Part shown: piece by piece, positions 30,553 to 34,638 of the stretch | Position numbering within the stretch: the first letter of the stretch is position 1 | How the letters are laid out: each line of letters begins with the position of its first letter | Assembly (NCBI GenBank): GCA_943704495.1 | Contig: CALSCR010001704.1 | Coordinates: 1-34,638, forward strand | From: Pigoraptor chileana | Taxonomy: Eukaryota > Opisthokonta > Filasterea | Length of the DNA: 34,638 nucleotides | Reading direction: 5' to 3' | Made by a program: the position numbers and the translations under genes | Notes under the pieces: generated by a model | What the model saw: only the letters and a program-made list of their open reading frames with translations | The model's database searches: none | What the model was told of the DNA's origin: nothing

Positions 30553-31346
30553 CTCTGCCGGACCGCCAAGGTCCGGCAGACACTGAGCGTGCCAATAGCC
30601 ACATCTGCATCTGCAAATGCAGCATTGTACCCAAAGGCGACAGGGGCGTCGGCCGAGTGTCCGGGATTGTTCTGAGAGCCGAGAATGAGCGTGTTGGGGA
30701 CCTGCAATCCCTTGCCTGCATTGTAGCCGACAAATGTGCGTGCATCCAATGCAGACTCGTCCTCGGGATCCACGGCCGCATCCTCGCCTGCACCGTAACC
30801 GACAAACAGCCACTGGTGTGTGTCCGTCGCCATCTCAGACGCCGAGTTCATATCGAACGTGGACAGGCCAACGACCCTGCTTCCCACTCCTTGTGCGCTC
30901 AGATTGTTGGAGCCGATCCCCAGGCCGGTGTTGACAAAGCGGGCATAGTTGGGGCCTCCGATGATTTCCAGCCATGCTTTCGACGCACCGGACCCACAGT
31001 AGACGAGATACATGCAGTCCAGGTAAGCGAGCACCCGATCCGCGTCGCCTGTACCCAGATTGCAGTTGACATTGGCTGCTGGGAACCGGATGGTGTGAGT
31101 CTGGCTCGCATTGATCAGAATAACTTCCATGCCCACTTTATACCCGTCGAGTATGCGATCCACGACAATGTTGATGGCCGGATCGACAAAGAAGATCTGC
31201 CGGGTTACAGACGGAATGGGCACAAGAGTACCGCTTGTGATACGGTAGGGTGCCTGGAGTGTAGCCGTGACGTAGTAGGGATTGGAGGTGACTGTGAAAT
31301 CATCTCCGAAGAGTGATCGCCGAGTGCCGAGGTTTGACCGAATCAT
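30543..31346 (-). CDS. Fibre/adhesin-like protein of the virus-like block
   Basis: Open from ATG at 31346, about 267 codons. The first 150 residues are an unrecognised beta-rich region; the C-terminal half has fibre-type repeats with small residues and GY/AG steps: LFVGYGAGEDA, FVGYNAGKGLQVPNTLILGS and AFGYNAAFADADVAIG. Such GYNAG/VAIG repeats are known from viral and phage tail or spike fibres and from trimeric autotransporter heads, where they form beta-rolls. The right junction with the gypsy fossil cuts close to the end of the frame, so the original C-terminus may not be preserved. Confidence 0.55.
   Translation of the reverse strand: MIRSNLGTRRSLFGDDFTVTSNPYYVTATLQAPYRITSGTLVPIPSVTRQIFFVDPAINIVVDRILDGYKVGMEVILINASQTHTIRFPAANVNCNLGTGDADRVLAYLDCMYLVYCGSGASKAWLEIIGGPNYARFVNTGLGIGSNNLSAQGVGSRVVGLSTFDMNSASEMATDTHQWLFVGYGAGEDAAVDPEDESALDARTFVGYNAGKGLQVPNTLILGSQNNPGHSADAPVAFGYNAAFADADVAIGTLSVCRTLAVRQSPD
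30554..30580. repeat. Perfect 11-base hairpin at the gypsy/virus-like junction
   Basis: TCTGCCGGACC (30554-30564) and GGTCCGGCAGA (30570-30580) are exact inverted complements around a 5-base loop. It sits at the point where gypsy-type sequence ends. Confidence 0.8.
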
Positions 31347-31455
31347 TGCAGTTGGCTGGCAGAGGGCCTTTTTTCTTTAGTGATCCCGTTTCAGGTTATA
31401 GGTGTGGTCATTGCTCTCTGACGGTTGTTAATTAATTTTTTAATGAAATGGCCGT

Positions 31456-32095
31456 CTAATGGTGTTCCAGGCGAGGCACCACTCGGGCTGTGGTCCCCAC
31501 TTGCAAGGGCGCCCAGGAAAACACGACCTGGTAGGCGCCGTCGCCGAGGTGCCAGGCCAGCACACGGACAGTGCTCGTGTAGGCGTCTCCCCACAGCTGC
31601 TCGGTGCACTTCTCCAGAACCCGGGTCAGAATATGGTCGTCGAGCAGCGGGAAAAAGACGTCCATTGTGTAGACGAACAGACCCTTTTTGGCGTGCTTCT
31701 TGAGCTGCTGGACAGACGGCAACGAGGTGCGGATCTGGTGCTCCAGGGATCTTTCCGAAGTCCCGATCAGGCCGTCGCTCCGCACCTGGGCAGAAATGCT
31801 CTCAAGAGTCTCCTCGTTGGTCAGTGTGGCGAGTTTGCAAAAATGCTTTTCAGACACTGTGGCACAGGAAACATCTCCTTCTTGGGGCACCAGTCCTTTA
31901 TACGAAAGCCGTTGAGCCACAGCACGATCAGCAGGGGCACTCCGGTTAGCGCAATGAACAGCACCAGATGGCAGCACAGGAGTGCGCCGTGCTCTGTGGA
32001 CAGCTGTGTGTCGCCACAAGGGCATTGCGCCACCACATAGGCTGCATACAAAAGGCAAGCAATAATTAGAAATTTAACGAGTTTGCGAGGGCTCA
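31456..32095 (-). CDS. Membrane-protein open segments of the virus-like block
   Basis: Two overlapping open segments on the minus strand. The upstream one has an ATG at 32095 and codes for two hydrophobic helices (KFLIIACLLYAAYVVA and LVLFIALTGVPLLIVLWL), separated by a Cys-containing loop. The downstream one is soluble and helical (SLPSVQQLKKHAKKGLFVYT, VLEKCTEQLWGDAY). Whether these are two genes or one broken gene is not resolved. Family unknown. Confidence 0.4.
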
Positions 32096-32164
32096 TTGAA
32101 TTGTTGGTGCCATGAAGCAAAACAATTTTTTATTCTCTTGGAACCTTGTTCAGAGATTGACAAA
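32096..32164. promoter_or_regulatory. Short divergent spacer of the virus-like block
   Basis: 69 bases between the two divergent ATG codons at 32095 and 32165. It contains an AT-rich AATTTTTTATT patch. Such tight bidirectional spacing is not seen among the host genes of this window. Confidence 0.4.
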
Positions 32165-32938
32165 ATGCCTGCTCGAAAATTCAGTCGGATGGAAGAATGG
32201 ATGCTCACGGCCTGTAAACAATTTGGCCTCCAACGTCCGACGGGATACATGGCGGTGGTCATGTACCGCAAAGCAAACTCCAAAACTCTCACGACAGCGG
32301 TCGCATGCATTTGGTTGGCTGGCAAATACAACGAGGATGGCTCGAGACGCAACCTCGACATGATGAGTTCAGGGGAAATTTGTCACGCTTTTGCAAAGGG
32401 CCGAGTTAGTCCCAGGGACATACAGGAGGAAGAAACCCGGCTGCTGAAACTGTTTGAGTATGATATCAACAAATTCTATACAGCCGTCCTCGCTGCATTT
32501 CGGAGAAAGTCTCACACGCGGGTCATTGTTGCCGAATGGGTGGAAGGCAAACGCGATCCCTCCAAACGCCCGCTGCATCCAGAGTTCTACGAAACGACCT
32601 CGAACGACTTTGCCATGGAACTGTTGGGCCTAGCGAAGAAAGGCCTGTTGGCGAGCGCTGTTCCTGTCGTTCTCGCACGCTCCCTTGCCCACCCGTTCGA
32701 AAAGGACATCGACTATGCATCATTCGCCGTTCTCGTGCCGGAAGCGGGCACCACAACCGGAGTGGATAGGTTAACGTCCTTGATAAGGTCGATTAAACTG
32801 GCACATATCGAGGACAAGCAAGCCAACATTGCAGCCGCAGTGCGTGCGTTGAGCTACAACGAGGTTGCGCTTCCTGGAGATGCAGTGTACCGAATCGCCC
32901 ATGAGCTTCGAAAGATGAAGCATCATAAGCACTATTAA
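32165..32938 (+). CDS. Cyclin-fold protein of the virus-like block
   Basis: 257 residues from ATG 32165; the frame is open further upstream but has no earlier ATG in frame. Residues about 8-120 follow the order of a cyclin N-terminal box: SRMEEWMLTACKQFGL, then VVMYRKANSKTLTTAVACIW, LAGKYNEDGS (the LA.KY.E signature), then IQEEETRLLKLFEYDIN (the E..LL..L.Y.I signature). Residues 121-257 may be a second, more diverged helical box. Cyclins activate CDK kinases or, in TFIIB-like form, support transcription; no zinc ribbon is visible, so a CDK- or transcription-type cyclin is preferred. No intron. AATAAA overlaps the stop codon (32938-32943), giving very compact 3' processing. Viral cyclins that steer host division are known in other large DNA viruses; applied here that is inference. 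Confidence 0.6.
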   Translation: MPARKFSRMEEWMLTACKQFGLQRPTGYMAVVMYRKANSKTLTTAVACIWLAGKYNEDGSRRNLDMMSSGEICHAFAKGRVSPRDIQEEETRLLKLFEYDINKFYTAVLAAFRRKSHTRVIVAEWVEGKRDPSKRPLHPEFYETTSNDFAMELLGLAKKGLLASAVPVVLARSLAHPFEKDIDYASFAVLVPEAGTTTGVDRLTSLIRSIKLAHIEDKQANIAAAVRALSYNEVALPGDAVYRIAHELRKMKHHKHY

Positions 32939-33122
32939 ATAAATGAGAATCAGTCAAAGGACCTCACTGCCACAGCACTTGAGAAGATCACATAATTATT
33001 TTCGAATTGCATTCAACAAGCATAGTACAGTACTGATTTCGGCCATGACAGCTGCATCATTCAAGTATTTTATGTTTTCAGTCATGCAGTTAACAGGTGA
33101 AAAATTCATACCGGACCTACCA

Positions 33123-33605
33123 TTATTCGAAAACTGATCGAATGTCGGCCGGCGGGATCACAGCTTTCTGGCTGGTTCTTCTTTTTCGTCTGTGCTCACG
33201 TGAGCCATTGCGGTCGTAATCCTGCACGTGATACTCACGTGAGTACGCTTGTGGTCGGCACGACCCCAGATGACAGTCATCTATCCCTATATCTTTCCCA
33301 TCATCCCTGTATGCCCGACATCCCTTCCGCGACATCATCGGTAGCAACGTGCGAAACTTCCTCAGCTCTTCCGGCTCAGCGGACGTTGACCCAGACCCCG
33401 CATACGTTGTTATGGCCCATCCGACGCCACCAGTGACCTTGAAGACGCTCTCGGCTTCAAGGATGAGGTTTGGAAAGCGATTTTCGGAATACAGCTTCAC
33501 GCCTTCGATCGTTCGAATAGGATACACTGGATGCACAATGTAGACTGAGTCATTAAGGGTGCGGAACCCATGCTGCGCCCATTCGCCACCTTTTACGGGA
33601 AACAC
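33123..33605 (-). CDS. Unrecognised subtelomeric open frame
   Basis: About 160 codons. The first 100 read as plausible protein (VYIVHPVYPIRTIEGVKLYS, FPNLILEAESVFKVTGG, WAITTYAGS); the end is Arg/Lys-rich and overlaps three CACGTG boxes, so it may be non-coding there. The start is uncertain. Could belong with the neighbouring frame to its right on the same strand. Family unknown. Confidence 0.35.
   Translation of the reverse strand: MFPVKGGEWAQHGFRTLNDSVYIVHPVYPIRTIEGVKLYSENRFPNLILEAESVFKVTGGVGWAITTYAGSGSTSAEPEELRKFRTLLPMMSRKGCRAYRDDGKDIGIDDCHLGSCRPQAYSREYHVQDYDRNGSREHRRKRRTSQKAVIPPADIRSVFE
33197..33242. promoter_or_regulatory. Cluster of three CACGTG boxes
   Basis: CACGTG at 33197, 33225 and 33237, all followed by A (CACGTGA). 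Three within 46 bases is the densest cluster in the window. They lie in the C-terminal part of the open frame 33123-33605, about 260 bases to the right of the end of the cyclin-like gene. Confidence 0.5.
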
Positions 33606-33608
33606 GCG

Positions 33609-34310
33609 CTATTTAGTGCCGCGGGACTTCCACACGCGCCGCAATGAATACACGGCTGGAAACTGTTGCATATGTTGACCTGTTGCATCCACTTTCTCAT
33701 GCACCGCATATTTACGCGGGGTAGCATCGCCGGCACTGTGAGAGCGCACGTGCAGCAATTCGTCCGCCATGCGGTTTGGCGCAACATTCCACCATCCGCA
33801 CACGCACACGCCATACGGCGAAGCTCCGTCGGCATAGCAAGACCCACAATAGACTGCAAGACACACGGTCGATGCCTCTGTCGCAGGAAAATAACCAGCA
33901 ACCCCTGCACACCGCACATCTGTCGGAAACGCCGCCACAGTTGACGCATTGCTTGTGGGCTCACCGGCAAGAGTCGAATATGAAGAGAGCGATGTAATTG
34001 CTGCTATACGCGCATTTAACCATCGTAGCATAAATGCGCGCGCCGCACATGAATCCGTCAAACCAGACCGAAGGCGTTTCATACTCGCAGGGTCACTCGT
34101 GAGGAGAAGTTCCTCATACACATATCCGTTGACCACCACAATGGTGTTAAGGGGGGCATCAGGATACGCCGCAAGCCACTCGTCGCATATATCACTCACA
34201 GCGGTGTTTCCCCGACGAAAGACGCCAAGGGATCCGGTTGCCCGCACCTCGTGATGCAGAACCTTCTGGGTGTAAGAACGACACAGCTCACCAGTCTCTG
34301 TAAAGTCCAT
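33609..34310 (-). CDS. Unrecognised subtelomeric open frame, Cys-containing
   Basis: 233 residues from ATG 34310 (MDFTETGELCRSYTQKVLHH); the frame stays open to 34352 without another ATG. N-terminal half is helical with NTIVVVNGYVYEELLLTSDP; the middle is Ser/Thr/Ala-rich and then Cys-rich (CLAVYCGSCYADG, VCVCGWW). No family recognised. Nearest protein frame to the telomere, about 190 bases from it. Possibly a subtelomeric repeat-family member; a gene fragment is equally possible. Confidence 0.35.
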   Translation of the reverse strand: MDFTETGELCRSYTQKVLHHEVRATGSLGVFRRGNTAVSDICDEWLAAYPDAPLNTIVVVNGYVYEELLLTSDPASMKRLRSGLTDSCAARAFMLRWLNARIAAITSLSSYSTLAGEPTSNASTVAAFPTDVRCAGVAGYFPATEASTVCLAVYCGSCYADGASPYGVCVCGWWNVAPNRMADELLHVRSHSAGDATPRKYAVHEKVDATGQHMQQFPAVYSLRRVWKSRGTK

Positions 34311-34500
34311 CGCGAGGTGGCGGAGAAGCACTTCGACGAGTCCGTACACCACGCAGATGTTCGGTCACCTGGAATCCCGACAGTGTGGAAACCGCATGAA
34401 AGCATTTGTATGGGATGAGCAACCCCTGCTTCACAAGCGCAGCACGAGTGTTATTCTCTCTTTGCAAGTCATCTTCAGGAGAACATGCGGCGTTTACTGC

Positions 34501-34638
34501 TAGGGTTAGGGTTAGGGTTAGGGTTAGGGTTAGGGTTAGGGTTAGGGTTAGGGTTAGGGTTAGGTTAGGGTTAGGGTTAGGGTTAGGGTTAGGGTTAGGG
34601 TTAGGGTTAGGGTTAGGGTTAGGGTTAGGGTTAGGGTT
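34501..34638 (+). repeat. Telomere, (TTAGGG)n
   Basis: About 23 copies of TTAGGG reading outwards to the right end, with a single shortened unit TTAGG at about 34560-34564. G-rich strand 3' at the window end shows that this is a right chromosome end. TTAGGG is typical of animals, most fungi and unicellular holozoans, among others. Confidence 0.98.

Larger units (their letters stand above)
30543..32943. mobile_element. Virus-like block (fibre-like, membrane and cyclin-like genes)
   Basis: A compact, intronless-looking block with close spacing and divergent transcription from about 32096-32164. It holds, from the left, a fibre-like protein (minus), membrane-protein open segments (minus) and a cyclin-like protein (plus). 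The packing, the fibre-type repeats and the lack of introns contrast with the intron-rich host genes. No capsid, packaging ATPase, DNA polymerase or integrase is visible, so the family (Polinton-like, mirusvirus-like or other large DNA virus) cannot be fixed. Two of the frames look whole and about one break is likely in the middle. Probably a partial, fairly recent integration. A host origin is not excluded. Confidence 0.5.

Noticed and set aside
1-34638. tRNA, rRNA, CRISPR array or bacterial-type operon signals
   Set aside because: No T-loop-like boxes, rRNA blocks or spaced direct repeats were seen on reading either strand. This was by eye; a covariance-model scan would be decisive.

Overview
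The window is the right end of a eukaryotic chromosome: it finishes in about 138 bases of TTAGGG telomere repeat, and its genes are split by many short GT-AG introns (often GTGAGT at the donor, often with CA or TG microsatellites inside). I joined exons by hand using reading phase and family conservation. The RPB2 protein reads closer, from memory, to animal POLR2B than to yeast Rpb2, and a CSL (RBP-J/Su(H)) transcription factor gene is present. Together with TTAGGG this suggests an opisthokont, most likely a unicellular holozoan (for example choanoflagellate- or ichthyosporean-like). The species is not determined.

Left part (1-24.6 kb) is ordinary, well kept gene space. A CSL gene (minus, running off the left edge) faces a type II membrane M1 aminopeptidase (plus, 12 exons, 1034 residues) across a 538-base divergent promoter with four CACGTG boxes. 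Then come an unrecognised 276-residue single-exon gene (minus), a gene-poor stretch, a decayed unrecognised gene (minus), TRAPPC6 (plus, 6 exons, 190 residues), a palindromic repeat element, a 1220-residue coiled-coil/IQ-motif protein (plus, with one retained-frame intron), and RPB2, the second-largest subunit of RNA polymerase II (minus, 8 exons, about 1195 residues). RPB2 and the coiled-coil gene are convergent. CACGTG boxes recur just upstream of most of these genes.

Right part (24.7-34.5 kb) is a decaying subtelomere: a long CA tract; a broken, 5'-truncated Kelch-cytochrome b561 gene that still shows all four haem histidines; a stretch with no gene; a broken Ty3/gypsy retroelement fossil; directly abutting it, a compact virus-like block (fibre-like protein, membrane protein, cyclin-like protein on divergent strands); unrecognised open frames; and the telomere.

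The most unusual region is 30.5-33.0 kb, the virus-like block sitting within 4 kb of the telomere with a cyclin-fold gene. No CRISPR, rRNA or tRNA gene was seen.
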